NCBI GenBank assembly: GCA_910578505.1
Contig: CAJTPV010000026.1
Coordinates: 1-46,733, forward strand
DNA length: 46,733 nucleotides
Origin: an uncultured Oscillospiraceae bacterium
GTDB taxonomy: Bacteria > Bacillota > Clostridia > Oscillospirales > Oscillospiraceae
Reading direction: 5' to 3'
Shown: positions 23,454-31,924 of the stretch, piece after piece
How the letters are laid out: the number at the start of each line of letters is the position of its first letter
Position numbering within the stretch: the first letter of the stretch is position 1
Position numbers and translations under genes: made by a program
The notes under the pieces: model-generated
The model's input: the letters and a program-made list of their open reading frames with translations, nothing else
What the model was told of the DNA's origin: nothing
Database searches by the model: none

Positions 23454-25176
23454 CGCAGTCTGTCTGTCCGGGGTGGTTCGGGAGCTGCGGGAGACAGCCC
23501 TGGACCTGCGGATCGAAAAGGTGCAGCAGCCCGCTCGGGACCAGGTGATTCTGACACTGCGGGGCAATCAGAAGCTGCTGCTGTGCGCCGGGGCCAGCCA
23601 GGCCCGCATCCATATGACCCGTCTCTCCCGTGAAAACCCCGCCGCGCCGCCGATGTTTTGTATGCTGCTGCGCAAGCATCTCCAGGGCGGACGGCTGACC
23701 GGCATCGACCAGCCGGGGCTGGAGCGGGCCGTGGTGCTGACGGTGGACATTGTGGACGAGCTGGGGGAATTGGGACGGCGGCGGCTGGTGCTGGAGTGCA
23801 TGGGCCGCTACTCCAACCTGATCCTGCTGGACGGTCAGGACCGGATCATCGACTGCCTGCGGCGGGTGGATATGGAGATGAGCGAGAGGCGGCAGGTGCT
23901 GCCGGGACTGTTTTACCGCCTGCCGCCAGCCCAGGACAAGGCGGACCCGCTGCAGATCGAGCGGGAGGAATTTCGCCGGCTGCTGGCCGCCGCGCCGCCG
24001 GAACAGGAGGGCAGCCAGTTCCTGCTGGACGCCTTTTTTGGCCTCTCGCCCCTGGTCTGCCGGGAGATCGCCGGGGACGGCGGACGGCTGCTGTCCCCAG
24101 AGAGCCGGGGAGCGCTGGAGGACGCCTTTTTCGCCTGGCAGGCGGATGTGGCGGCGGAGCGCTATACGCCCTGGATGCTGACAAAGGACGGCAAGCCGTC
24201 CGATTTCTCCTATCTGCCCATCCGGCAGTACGGCCAGTCCATGACCGGCCATCCGTGGGAAACGTTCTCCCCCATGCTGGACGCCTTCTATGAGACGCGG
24301 GAGCAGATCGAGCGGGTGCGCCAGCGGGGGCAGGCCCTGCAGAAGGCCGCTGCCAACGCCCGGGACAGGGCGGTCCGGAAGCTGGCCATGCAGGAGAAGG
24401 AGTACGCCCAGACCCAGGACCGGGACCGTCTGCGCATCTGCGGCGAGCTGATTACCGCCAACCTGTACCGGATGGAAAAGGGCCAGCGGTCCCTGACCGC
24501 GCAGAACTATTATGAGGAGAGCTGTCCGGAGATTGAGATTGCCCTGGACCCCCTGCTGACCCCCCAGCAGAACGCGGCGAAGTACTTCAAGCGGTACAAC
24601 AAGGCCAAGACAGCGGAAAAATATCTCACAGAGCAGATGGCCGCCGCCCGCCGGGAGCGGGACTGGCTGGAAAGTGTGCTGGACGAGCTGAGCCGGGCGG
24701 AGACGGAGCAGGATTTTACCGACATCCGCCGGGAGCTGAGCGAAGCCGGCCACCTGAAGTTGCCCGGCGGCGGGAGGAAGGAGCCGAAGCGGGGGCCCAG
24801 CCGCCCGCGGGCGTTCCGGTCCAGCAGCGGGCTGCGCATCCTGGTGGGCCGCAGCAATACCCAGAACGACCGGCTGACCCGTGAGGCGTATAAATCCGAC
24901 TACTGGTTCCATACCCAGCGCATCCACGGCTCCCATGTCATCCTCTGCACCGAGGGACTGGAGCCGCCGGACAGCCAGTCTCTGACGGAGGCGGCTATGC
25001 TGGCGGCGTGGTTCTCCCAGGGCCGGGACGGCGGACAGGTGGCGGTGGATTACACCCAGGTGCGGAATGTGAAAAAGCCCAACGGGGCCAGGCCGGGCAT
25101 GGTGGTGTACGACCCGTACCAGACCGCCTATGTGACGGCGGACGGCGCGCTGGTCAAGGCGCTGGCCGAGAAATAG
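23443..25176 (+). CDS. rqcH: RqcH/NFACT ribosome quality-control protein
   Basis: A 577-residue Rqc2/FbpA-family protein. In B. subtilis RqcH binds split 60S-type subunits and drives alanine tailing of stalled peptides. The NFACT-N domain covers about 1-260, a long coiled-coil middle about 285-450, and the NFACT-R domain (LRILVGRSNTQND, YWFHTQRIHGSHV) about 465-575. Start 23443 is preferred over the ATG at 23437 because GGAGG (23432-23436) then has 6-nt spacing. At the place where the functional Asp-Arg motif is expected I read Glu94-Arg95 (GLERAV), a conservative change worth checking. It overlaps mrnC. Confidence 0.93.
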   Translation: MPLDAVCLSGVVRELRETALDLRIEKVQQPARDQVILTLRGNQKLLLCAGASQARIHMTRLSRENPAAPPMFCMLLRKHLQGGRLTGIDQPGLERAVVLTVDIVDELGELGRRRLVLECMGRYSNLILLDGQDRIIDCLRRVDMEMSERRQVLPGLFYRLPPAQDKADPLQIEREEFRRLLAAAPPEQEGSQFLLDAFFGLSPLVCREIAGDGGRLLSPESRGALEDAFFAWQADVAAERYTPWMLTKDGKPSDFSYLPIRQYGQSMTGHPWETFSPMLDAFYETREQIERVRQRGQALQKAAANARDRAVRKLAMQEKEYAQTQDRDRLRICGELITANLYRMEKGQRSLTAQNYYEESCPEIEIALDPLLTPQQNAAKYFKRYNKAKTAEKYLTEQMAAARRERDWLESVLDELSRAETEQDFTDIRRELSEAGHLKLPGGGRKEPKRGPSRPRAFRSSSGLRILVGRSNTQNDRLTREAYKSDYWFHTQRIHGSHVILCTEGLEPPDSQSLTEAAMLAAWFSQGRDGGQVAVDYTQVRNVKKPNGARPGMVVYDPYQTAYVTADGALVKALAEK

Positions 25177-25195
25177 GACCAGAGGAGTTGGCGGT

Positions 25196-25762
25196 ATGGA
25201 TACGAACGCAGTGTATCAGGACACTTTCCGCGAGGAATTGATTGACGGGGAGATTGTCAAGATGGCTCCGCCCCCGGTGGGACATGTTTTTGCTGCCAAT
25301 AGCATTCTTTATATTTTCAAGAGGTATTTGAAAGGGAAAAAATGTATCCCTTTTGGCGGCCTCCTGGTCCATCTGACAGAAAATGACCGCTTTGTCCCCG
25401 ACATGATGGTTGTGTGCGACCGCAGCAAGATCAGGCGCAATGGCGTCTACGGCGCGCCCGATCTGGTGGTGGAGGTCCTCTCCCCCAGCACCGCGAAGAA
25501 TGACAAGGGATACAAGAAGGACGTATACGAGAGCAGCGGCGTACCGGAATACTGGATTGTGGACCCGGTGGTCAGGTCCATTGAAGTCTACCTTCTGCGG
25601 AACGGTCGCTATGTCCTGGATAATATTTACACGCTCTATTCCGCCGAAGAGCTGGAGGAGATGACAGATGAGGAAAAAGCCGCAGTGATAACGGAATTCA
25701 AGTGCCATTTGGACGATGACCTTGTGATCCGGCTGGAGGACATTTTCAACGACTGGTTTTAA
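25196..25762 (+). CDS. Uma2 family (DUF820) putative restriction-fold nuclease, copy 1
   Basis: A 188-residue protein of the Uma2 family, which has a PD-(D/E)XK nuclease fold. The motif residues are visible as FVPDMMVVCD, then APDLVVEVLSPSTA (D..E core), followed by DKGYKKDVYESSGVPEYWIVD. Uma2 proteins are numerous in some bacteria and their biological role is not established. It lies 19 bp after rqcH. A close paralogue is at 31925-32494 on the other strand. Confidence 0.88.
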   Translation: MDTNAVYQDTFREELIDGEIVKMAPPPVGHVFAANSILYIFKRYLKGKKCIPFGGLLVHLTENDRFVPDMMVVCDRSKIRRNGVYGAPDLVVEVLSPSTAKNDKGYKKDVYESSGVPEYWIVDPVVRSIEVYLLRNGRYVLDNIYTLYSAEELEEMTDEEKAAVITEFKCHLDDDLVIRLEDIFNDWF

Positions 25763-25842
25763 AAGAGGCTGTAAGGACCGGCATTCCCTGGCTATGGGAA
25801 TAAACCCGGCAACCGGCGAAAGAATGAATGGAGGTGAGAACC

Positions 25843-25980
25843 ATGTCGGCAAAGGAACTGCTGAATCTGATTGACTGGCTTCGGAAACAAGGCTTTGAAG
25901 ATGACAAGATTATTGAGTGCCTTGAATCCGTAGAGGGGAGAAAGAAGATCCTCACCGCGGACGGCGGCGACGGTCAGTAA
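25843..25980 (+). CDS. Small 45-residue protein
   Basis: A short frame, ATG 25843 to TAA 25980, with a good GGAGGTG site 8 nt upstream. It encodes a helical, charged protein (LLNLIDWLRKQGFEDDKIIECLESV). A terminator follows directly. It resembles in size and helical style the 49-residue protein at 46191. The function is unknown; it may be a small regulator. Confidence 0.6.
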   Translation: MSAKELLNLIDWLRKQGFEDDKIIECLESVEGRKKILTADGGDGQ

Positions 25981-25985
25981 ACAAG

Positions 25986-26011
25986 AGGGCCGGGGAGTGT
26001 TCCCCGGCTCT
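25986..26011. terminator. Terminator between the 45-residue gene and proC
   Basis: A 10-bp stem (25986-25995 with 26002-26011; one G-U pair) is followed by TATTGTTT. It lies between convergent genes and shares its GCCGGGGA/TCCCCGGC core with the hairpin at 46348. Confidence 0.75.
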
Positions 26012-26027
26012 ATTGTTTACTGTTTCT

Positions 26028-26837
26028 TTACTTCCCCAGCTCCTTTGTCCGCTCCAACGCGGCAATCACGGCGTCCATGGCCGCGCCCCGGAACCCGCTC
26101 TCCTCCAGGGCCCGGACCCCCGCAATGGTGGACCCGCCGGGAGAGCACACGGCGTCCTTCATCTGACCGGGGTGCTGCCCCGACTCCAGCAGCAGTCCCG
26201 CCGTCCCCTTGAGCATCTGGGCCGCATAGGCCAGGGCCTTCTGCCGGGGCAGGCCGCAGGCCACACCGCCGTCCGCCAGCGCCTCCAGGAACATGCATGC
26301 GAAGGCCGGGCCGCAGCCCGCCACCGCGCTGCCGGCGTCAATGAGCCGCTCCTCCACCCGGTCCAGCAGTCCCGCTCCGGACATGATTTTCACAAACAGG
26401 TCCAGCTCCTCCTGGGAGACCTCCTCGTTGGCATCGTATAGGATGACCCCCTCCCCAATAGCACAGGGGGTGTTGGGCATGATGCGGATGACCGGGTATT
26501 TCCGGCCCGCCAGTTCTGTGATGCGCTCCATGGTAAGGCCGGCGGCCATGGACACCAGGATAAACCGGTCTGCCCGCCGGGAGAGGATCGTGCCGATATC
26601 CTCAAACAGTCCCGCCATCATCTGGGGCTTGACGCCCAGGAAGATATACCGCGCCGAGGAGGCCGCCTCCGGTACGCTGCCCACGCAGCAGCCCAGGCGT
26701 TCCGCCAGCTGTTCCGCCTTTGACCGTGTGCGGTTGGCCAGCAGGATATACTCCGGCAGCAGGTTCCGGCTGGCTGCGGCGGCCAGCGCCGAGCCCATGG
26801 CCCCGGTGCCGATGAAAGAAAATGTGTAGTTCAACAT
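26028..26837 (-). CDS. proC: Pyrroline-5-carboxylate reductase
   Basis: A 269-residue NADPH-dependent enzyme, the last step of proline synthesis. It has an N-terminal Rossmann motif (FIGTGAMGSALA), the second-strand ANRTRSKAEQL, the GVKPQMM segment, and the C-terminal signature CSPGGSTIAGV. The length is standard. It lies 23 bp after the pseudouridine synthase gene on the same strand, so the two are probably co-transcribed. Confidence 0.97.
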   Translation of the reverse strand: MLNYTFSFIGTGAMGSALAAAASRNLLPEYILLANRTRSKAEQLAERLGCCVGSVPEAASSARYIFLGVKPQMMAGLFEDIGTILSRRADRFILVSMAAGLTMERITELAGRKYPVIRIMPNTPCAIGEGVILYDANEEVSQEELDLFVKIMSGAGLLDRVEERLIDAGSAVAGCGPAFACMFLEALADGGVACGLPRQKALAYAAQMLKGTAGLLLESGQHPGQMKDAVCSPGGSTIAGVRALEESGFRGAAMDAVIAALERTKELGK

Positions 26838-26860
26838 AGTGCGCTCCTCCCTTTTGTGTG

Positions 26861-27523
26861 TTAAAGCAGTTCGGTTTTACCGCCGTCCTCCCGCAGCTGC
26901 GCCCGGAACGGCTCCCAGGCCCCGCCCTGCGGCAGGTCTGCAAAGACCAGTTCCCTCCCCGTCTTCGGGTGGGGGAACGCCAGCAGGCAGCTCCAGAGCA
27001 TCAGCGGCCCGGCGCCGCCGCCGTACTTGCCGTCCCCCAGCAGCGGAGTCCCCCGGCTGGAGAACTGCACCCGGATCTGATGGGTCCGCCCGGTGTGCAG
27101 GCGGATTCGCACCAGGCTGATCCCCGCCTCTGACGCCAGAACGTGGTAGGACAGCCGGGCCTCCCGTACGCCGCCCCGCATGCGCCGGACCACAAAGCTC
27201 TTGTTCCGGGCCTTGTCGTGGAGCAGCAGGTCCTCATAGCTCCCCTCCGACTGGGCCGGGACGCCCCGCACCAGGCACAGGTACTCCTTTCGCAGCCTGT
27301 CCTGCCGGATGGCCTCTGACAGGGCCGCCGCTGCCGGGCGGGTCCTGGCGTAGACCATCACCCCGCCGGCCTCCCGGTCCAGGCGGTGGATGGGGTAGAC
27401 GGTCCCGCCGGCCTCCTGCCCCAGCAGGTCCGGCAGATTGGGGCCGGGACCGGCCTGGCTGAGGACGCCGGGCGGCTTTTGACAGACCAGAATAGAACGA
27501 TCTTCATATAGTATGGGTATCAT
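26861..27523 (-). CDS. RluA family pseudouridine synthase
   Basis: A 220-residue synthase that isomerises uridine in rRNA or tRNA. The catalytic Asp lies in HRLDREAGGVM, with the RLHTGRTHQIRVQF motif later. There is no N-terminal S4 domain, so it is a short-type member. The ATG at 27523 has GGAGGGGGCAA upstream; an in-frame start 24 codons earlier lacks a ribosome site. The RNA target is not evident. proC follows downstream and efp is divergent. Confidence 0.93.
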   Translation of the reverse strand: MIPILYEDRSILVCQKPPGVLSQAGPGPNLPDLLGQEAGGTVYPIHRLDREAGGVMVYARTRPAAAALSEAIRQDRLRKEYLCLVRGVPAQSEGSYEDLLLHDKARNKSFVVRRMRGGVREARLSYHVLASEAGISLVRIRLHTGRTHQIRVQFSSRGTPLLGDGKYGGGAGPLMLWSCLLAFPHPKTGRELVFADLPQGGAWEPFRAQLREDGGKTELL

Positions 27524-27589
27524 TTGCCCCCTCCTCTGCCGCCGTGTCAGGACTTTTTTGAATCTTCTCATAAATTTACTACAAAATGC

Positions 27590-27618
27590 TTGCAATTACA
27601 ATAGGAATACGGTAAAAT
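27590..27618 (+). promoter_or_regulatory. efp promoter
   Basis: TTGCAA (27590-27595) and TAAAAT (27613-27618) with 17-bp spacing, 39 bp before efp. Confidence 0.75.
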
Positions 27619-27657
27619 ATGCGATGGACAATCAACTTTCGATAGGAGGTAATTTAT

Positions 27658-28227
27658 ATGGCTACGATTACAGCCGGTGAATTCCGCAACGGCAAGACAT
27701 TTGAAATGGACGGAAAGGTGATGCAGGTCGTCGAATTCCAGCACGTAAAGCCTGGAAAGGGCGCTGCGTTTGTGCGCACGAAGATGAAAAACGTGATTAC
27801 AGGCGCGGTGACGGAGACGTCCTTCAACCCCACGGCCAAGTTTGAGGAGGCCTTCGTGGAGCGCAAGGACATGGAGTACAGCTACAACGACGGCGATCTG
27901 TACTACTTCATGGACCAGGAGACCTATGAGATGGTGCCTCTGGGCAAGGATCTGCTGGGCGACGCCTTCCGGTTCATCAAGGAGAACACCATGTGCAAGG
28001 TGCTCAGCTACAAGGGCAATGTCTTTGGCCTGGAGTGCCCCAACTTCATGGACCTGGTGGTCACCGACACCGAGCCCGGATTTGCCGGCAACACGGCCAC
28101 CAACGTCACCAAGCCCGCCACTTTGGAGACCGGCGCGGAGATCAAGGTGCCCCTGTTCATCGACGTGGGCGACAAGATCACCATCGACACCCGCACCGGC
28201 GAGTATCTGTCCCGCTGCAAGGAGTGA
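27658..28227 (+). CDS. efp: Elongation factor P
   Basis: A 189-residue translation factor that rescues ribosomes stalled at polyproline. KOW-like domain I has the tip lysine in KPGKGAAF (Lys34). Two OB-type domains follow, with the C-terminal signature KVPLFIDVGDKITIDTRTGEY (read as two parts). An AGGAGG site precedes the ATG. No epmA/B or ymfI-type modification gene is adjacent. Confidence 0.97.
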   Translation: MATITAGEFRNGKTFEMDGKVMQVVEFQHVKPGKGAAFVRTKMKNVITGAVTETSFNPTAKFEEAFVERKDMEYSYNDGDLYYFMDQETYEMVPLGKDLLGDAFRFIKENTMCKVLSYKGNVFGLECPNFMDLVVTDTEPGFAGNTATNVTKPATLETGAEIKVPLFIDVGDKITIDTRTGEYLSRCKE

Positions 28228-28302
28228 GTTTTCGGGCGAGGGCCCGGCGTGTGACAAGTGGGGAGTTGCTGTTCAATAGGAGGCTTTGAAAGGAGTAAGC
28301 AA

Positions 28303-28734
28303 ATGGAAATTCTGGAAAAGGTCGCGTATATGAAGGGGTTGGCCGAGGGCCTTGGCCTGGATACCAAGTCCAAGGAAGGCAAGCTTTTCACGATCATGAT
28401 GGATATCCTGGACGACATCGCCCTGGAGCTGCAGGACCTGCGGACCGGACAGGAGGACCTGGAGGACGGTCTGGACGCGGTCAGCGACGATCTGAGCGAG
28501 GTGGAGTCCTGCCTCTTTGAGGCGGAGGACGGCGAGGAGACGGATGGAGTCTATCAGACCACCTGCCCCAACTGCGGCGAGGACATCTTTTTCGATGAGT
28601 CGATTCTGGAGGACGGCGCTGTGGAGTGCCCGGACTGCGGCAAAAAGCTGGAGTTCGACCTGGACGAGGACTGCGGCGGCTGCTGCGGTTCCTGCCAGAC
28701 TCCGGAGGAGGATGACGCCGGGGAAGAGCGGTGA
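28303..28734 (+). CDS. CD1247-type zinc-ribbon protein
   Basis: A 143-residue acidic protein. The N-terminal part (EKVAYMKGLAEGLGLD, then DIALELQDLR) matches the conserved N-terminal domain of clostridial CD1247-like proteins, and the C-terminus has a CPNC...CPDC zinc ribbon followed by a Cys cluster (CGGCCGSC). The start at 28303 follows AAAGGAG with 7-nt spacing. It lies 75 bp after efp and may share its transcript. The function of this family is not established; the ribbon suggests a nucleic-acid or protein partner. Confidence 0.82.
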   Translation: MEILEKVAYMKGLAEGLGLDTKSKEGKLFTIMMDILDDIALELQDLRTGQEDLEDGLDAVSDDLSEVESCLFEAEDGEETDGVYQTTCPNCGEDIFFDESILEDGAVECPDCGKKLEFDLDEDCGGCCGSCQTPEEDDAGEER

Positions 28735-28736
28735 GC

Positions 28737-28762
28737 ATACTTTTTCTTGAAAGAAAAAGTAT
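28737..28762. repeat. Palindromic hairpin of a dispersed-repeat type
   Basis: ATACTTTTTCTT (28737-28748) and its complement (28751-28762) form a near-loopless 12-bp palindrome just after the zinc-ribbon gene. The type resembles AT-rich palindromes common between genes in Oscillospiraceae. It could serve as a terminator. Confidence 0.65.
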
Positions 28763-28824
28763 CAAAAAGAACTTTTAATGCCGGTTTGATCCGGTGCATG
28801 TCCCAGATTTTGCCCGATAAACAG

Positions 28825-28865
28825 TTATACTCATGAGCGAAAAGTATTTCCGCTCATGAGTATAA
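28825..28865. terminator. 15-bp inverted repeat at the end of the lipoprotein operon
   Basis: Arms 28825-28839 and 28851-28865 are perfectly complementary with an 11-nt loop. It lies 2 bp past the lipoprotein stop, with TTCTATTTT on the plus-strand side. Confidence 0.7.
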
Positions 28866-28867
28866 TT

Positions 28868-29692
28868 CTATTTTACCCTCTCGATGTTCTCCGCATTCAG
28901 CGCTGCATAGGGCAGCTGCAGCGCCTGCGCGCCGCCGACAAAGGCGTCCCGCCACTGCTGGTATGCAGGGCCGTCCACCGGCTGGCTGGTATCGTAGCTG
29001 CCATAGGGCATTATGTAGTAGACAACGCCGTCGCCGTCCGCATCCACGCTGTCCGGGAATCCCTCCTCCACCAGGGATTTGTCCCAGGCGTCCACATCCT
29101 CCCCGGCGGTATAGGCGTCTGTCTCCGCGTCGTACCGCCAGAAGGTGTACGGCCACAGGCTGTCCCCCGCCCGTCCCTGGTTGTGGGACCAACCCGCCTG
29201 GATAACGCCGTTGTCATAGAATGTCAGCAGCGGGAAATTGGAAAATTCCATGCGCACAGCCCCAGCGGCCTCGTCATAGTCCAGCACAAACGCGATTCTT
29301 CCGGCATAAAGGGGGGTGCTGGTATAGGTGACAATCAGTTCCTCCCGCCCGTCCTGGTCCACGTCGAAGAGGGCAAACTGGTTGGCGTCCGCAGAGAGCG
29401 GCTCCTCATAGCCGTGGTCCACCCCGTCCGGGAATTTGTGTTCCGTATAGATGTCCTCCAGAACGGCCCTGTACGCGGCACGGGCAGCCTCCTGGCCAGA
29501 GGCGGCGGGCGCTTCCGGCTCCGGCCCCGGCGGCGGGACATCGGGGACGCCGGCTCCGGCAGGCTGGCCTCCCTCCGCGGTGATGACAGGCGCCCGGCGG
29601 CCCGCCGCCTCCCCCTGGGCGTTTTGATGTCCGCCGCAGGCGGCGGGGATCAGCAGGCAAAGCGCAAAAAGGACCCACAGCAGTTTTTTCAT
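28868..29692 (-). CDS. Lipoprotein with calcium-loop-like motifs
   Basis: A 274-residue predicted lipoprotein. The signal peptide ends in a lipobox (LIPAAC), with Cys19 as the acylation site, followed by a Pro/Ala-rich linker (about 20-65). The folded part has FDVDQDGREEL and DADGDGVVYY, which match EF-hand-like or dockerin-like Asp-rich loops, a pattern common in clostridial 'VCBS-like' lipoproteins. GGGAGG precedes the ATG. It is the last gene of an operon with an ECF sigma factor and its probable anti-sigma factor (36-bp gap), so it may be a sensor or envelope target of that system. Confidence 0.8.
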   Translation of the reverse strand: MKKLLWVLFALCLLIPAACGGHQNAQGEAAGRRAPVITAEGGQPAGAGVPDVPPPGPEPEAPAASGQEAARAAYRAVLEDIYTEHKFPDGVDHGYEEPLSADANQFALFDVDQDGREELIVTYTSTPLYAGRIAFVLDYDEAAGAVRMEFSNFPLLTFYDNGVIQAGWSHNQGRAGDSLWPYTFWRYDAETDAYTAGEDVDAWDKSLVEEGFPDSVDADGDGVVYYIMPYGSYDTSQPVDGPAYQQWRDAFVGGAQALQLPYAALNAENIERVK

Positions 29693-29728
29693 CTTAAATA
29701 CCTCCCGAATAAAATCATGTGCGAATTT

Positions 29729-30694
29729 TTACGGAACAGCGGAAAAATCAAATCCCTCCGCCATATCCTCCAAATCCTCCCGGCTCAGGTCAAAGGTCCC
29801 CATGGCCCAATCCCCCAGCACGTTGACCGTGACAAAGGATTTTTCCGTATCCGCGAAGATCAGCCCTTTGGATGGCCCCAGCGCCAGCAGCAGGGGCACG
29901 CCGTCCGCCGTGGTATATTCCCACTGCTCATAGTCGTCCAGGTCCCCTACGTTCAGGAACAGGGTGCTGAGATACCCCTTGGCGGCGCGGTTGAACTGGT
30001 AGTCCGCCGTCCGCCCGTCCGTTTCGGTCCATACAAAACGCCCCTCAAAGAGGTACGACCCGCCGGCGTAATAATATCCCCAGGTAAAGTAGTGCCGCCC
30101 CACCTCACGGGAACCCCGGCAGACATTGCCTGTTTCCACGTGGTCAAACAGATCCTCTTCCTCAAAAGCGCCTGTGGACGGACCCAGCAGGGCCAGGCCG
30201 TACTTCCCGCACAGCCCGTCCAGCCGGTCCAGCATCTCCTGGCTGTAGCAGATATAAGCCTCATATTCCGGCGGCGGGACATAGCCCTCCGCTTCCGCCA
30301 GAATCGCGCCATCGGGATCGTAGGTGCCATAAAAATCCTCCCACTCCCTGGCGGCCTGGTATTCCGGGCTCCCCATCAGGCCCTGCATGGACACCTCGTC
30401 CACCACCTCTGTGCCCGGCACATACACGCCCTCCTCCACCTCTATCGGGGAATAGATCTCCTGGTCCCGCACGCCGACACTCCACAATCCGAAGAAGTCC
30501 GTCCCATAGGCTGCGGTCGCCACGGACAATCCCGCCGCCAGGACCGCTGCCAACAGCAGGGTGCGCTTCCAGCCTGTCCGATGCACAGTCCTTTCCGGCT
30601 GCGAGGCGGACAGGATATTTTCCAGCATACGGGCCTTTGCGGCCTCATCCGGCTTCATCCGCTCAAAGGCGTCGTGAATCTCCCTGTCTGTCAT
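29729..30694 (-). CDS. Probable anti-sigma factor, single-pass membrane protein
   Basis: A 321-residue protein starting in an ATGA overlap with the ECF sigma gene. The N-terminal cytosolic helix (about 1-35, MTDREIHDAFERMKPDEAAK region) is the usual sigma-binding segment in clostridial sigma/anti-sigma pairs. One membrane helix follows (about 45-64), then a large extracellular domain with many Tyr and acidic residues that I do not recognise. The start at 30694 has GGAGGTG; a longer frame lacks a site. The role is inferred from topology and gene order. Confidence 0.72.
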   Translation of the reverse strand: MTDREIHDAFERMKPDEAAKARMLENILSASQPERTVHRTGWKRTLLLAAVLAAGLSVATAAYGTDFFGLWSVGVRDQEIYSPIEVEEGVYVPGTEVVDEVSMQGLMGSPEYQAAREWEDFYGTYDPDGAILAEAEGYVPPPEYEAYICYSQEMLDRLDGLCGKYGLALLGPSTGAFEEEDLFDHVETGNVCRGSREVGRHYFTWGYYYAGGSYLFEGRFVWTETDGRTADYQFNRAAKGYLSTLFLNVGDLDDYEQWEYTTADGVPLLLALGPSKGLIFADTEKSFVTVNVLGDWAMGTFDLSREDLEDMAEGFDFSAVP

Positions 30695-31227
30695 TGGGGG
30701 CACACCTCCTTTTCCAGCAGCTTCCTGGCACGGGCCAGACGGCTGCGCACCGTGGATTGGGGGCAATCCAGCATCCGTGCGATCTCCGGCGTGCTGTAGC
30801 CCTCGTAGTAGTAGAGGAAAACCGCCGTCTTGTAGTCCGCAGGCAGCTCCAGGACCGCGCTGAGGATGCCGTCCATCTCAAAGGGTGCGTCTTGTGCCAG
30901 CGCTTCGCAGTCCGCTATGTCCGCGTTTTTCCGCCACCAGTGCTTCAGCGCGTCCTTGCAGGCGTTGGAGGCGGTGACGATCAGCCATGCTTTTTCGTGG
31001 CTTTCAGATTCAAACCGCTTCCCGTTGGACAGCAGCTTCAGGAAAGTCTCCTGTACCATATCCTCGGTGTCCGAGGAATTTTTCATAAAGGAAAAGCAGA
31101 TACGGTAAACCGTGTCCACATGGCGGTTATAAATTTTCAGAAATTCTTCGCTGGAATACGACGAAGAAACCATCGCCCTCACGCCCCTTTCACTGTGGAT
31201 ACGATCCGACAGGCGGAAATGTTTCAT
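30691..31227 (-). CDS. ECF-type RNA polymerase sigma factor
   Basis: A 178-residue sigma-70-family factor. Region 2 contains FLKIYNRHVDTVYRICFSFM and DTEDMVQETFLKLL. Region 4 (YKTAVFLYYYEGYSTPEIA, then CPQSTVRSRLARARKLL) provides the helix-turn-helix for the -35 element. The ATG at 31227 has AAAGGAG; an internal Met at 31173 would also fit the domain. The start of the probable anti-sigma gene overlaps the stop (ATGA). It probably controls its own operon in response to an envelope signal. Confidence 0.9.
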   Translation of the reverse strand: MKHFRLSDRIHSERGVRAMVSSSYSSEEFLKIYNRHVDTVYRICFSFMKNSSDTEDMVQETFLKLLSNGKRFESESHEKAWLIVTASNACKDALKHWWRKNADIADCEALAQDAPFEMDGILSAVLELPADYKTAVFLYYYEGYSTPEIARMLDCPQSTVRSRLARARKLLEKEVCPQ

Positions 31228-31270
31228 GACTTCTCCTTTATTTCGCAAAAAAGAGCGGGGCGGCAATAAC

Positions 31271-31300
31271 AATCGCCGGGGGGAATTTCCCCCGGCGATT
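31271..31300 (-). terminator. Terminator of the Uma2-DUF3786 operon
   Basis: A 12-bp GC-rich stem (AATCGCCGGGGG with its complement) begins 2 bp past the DUF3786 stop on the minus strand. Confidence 0.7.
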
Positions 31301-31302
31301 TG

Positions 31303-31911
31303 TTATAGTTTCGCGCCAATGGCTTTCATCCGGTTCATGACGATGTCCCCGATATTCGCCAGGTCCTCCGCCGTAAAGGCGTACTGGAAATTATCCGAGA
31401 AGAGAATTTGGGCGTTTGGGGGGAACTCGTCGTCCCCCAGCCACAGCAGAAATTGGATGTCCAGCCCCGGCATCAGCTCCACCTGCCAGCCCTGGTCGCT
31501 GCGGGGGACGCGCTTGGCTGGCATCCGCTCCATGATCTTCTCCAGCGCCTCCGGACGGCCCCCGTAGCTGAAGGCATAGCGCTTGATGCACCGCCCGGTG
31601 AACTGTTGAAGGTACACCTCCCCCCAGGGGAACTCCTGATAGGCCAGGAACCGGCCGGTGGCCGCCGCCGCCCGGCCGTCCAGCAGGTAGCGCAGGAACA
31701 GGATGCGCTCCGGGTTGGTCACCGGCGTCTCTCCGGCGATGGTCAGGTCCGGGTGGGACAGCGTGTACTGCTTGCCCAAAAGCCGGGCGGTGAAGACGCT
31801 GCCGTCCCACACAAGGCCGCAGCGCGCCGACATCTCCGCCGGGTCGCCGGCGGCGTAGCGGGCCAGATAGTATTCCAGGGGCTTGCCCTCTTTGTTGTTT
31901 GTTACTTCCAT
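31303..31911 (-). CDS. DUF3786 family protein
   Basis: A 202-residue soluble protein. The pattern LEYYLARYAAGDPAEMSARC near the start, GRFLAYQEFPWGEVYLQQF in the middle and DIQFLLWLGDDEFPPNAQILFSDN later fits DUF3786 proteins of anaerobic Clostridia. The family has no established function; a few members occur beside corrinoid or metal-enzyme genes, but nothing like that is seen here. The ATG at 31911 has GGAGG upstream. It lies 13 bp after the Uma2 gene, in the same operon. Confidence 0.78.
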   Translation of the reverse strand: MEVTNNKEGKPLEYYLARYAAGDPAEMSARCGLVWDGSVFTARLLGKQYTLSHPDLTIAGETPVTNPERILFLRYLLDGRAAAATGRFLAYQEFPWGEVYLQQFTGRCIKRYAFSYGGRPEALEKIMERMPAKRVPRSDQGWQVELMPGLDIQFLLWLGDDEFPPNAQILFSDNFQYAFTAEDLANIGDIVMNRMKAIGAKL

Positions 31912-31924
31912 AGGAACCTCCATG

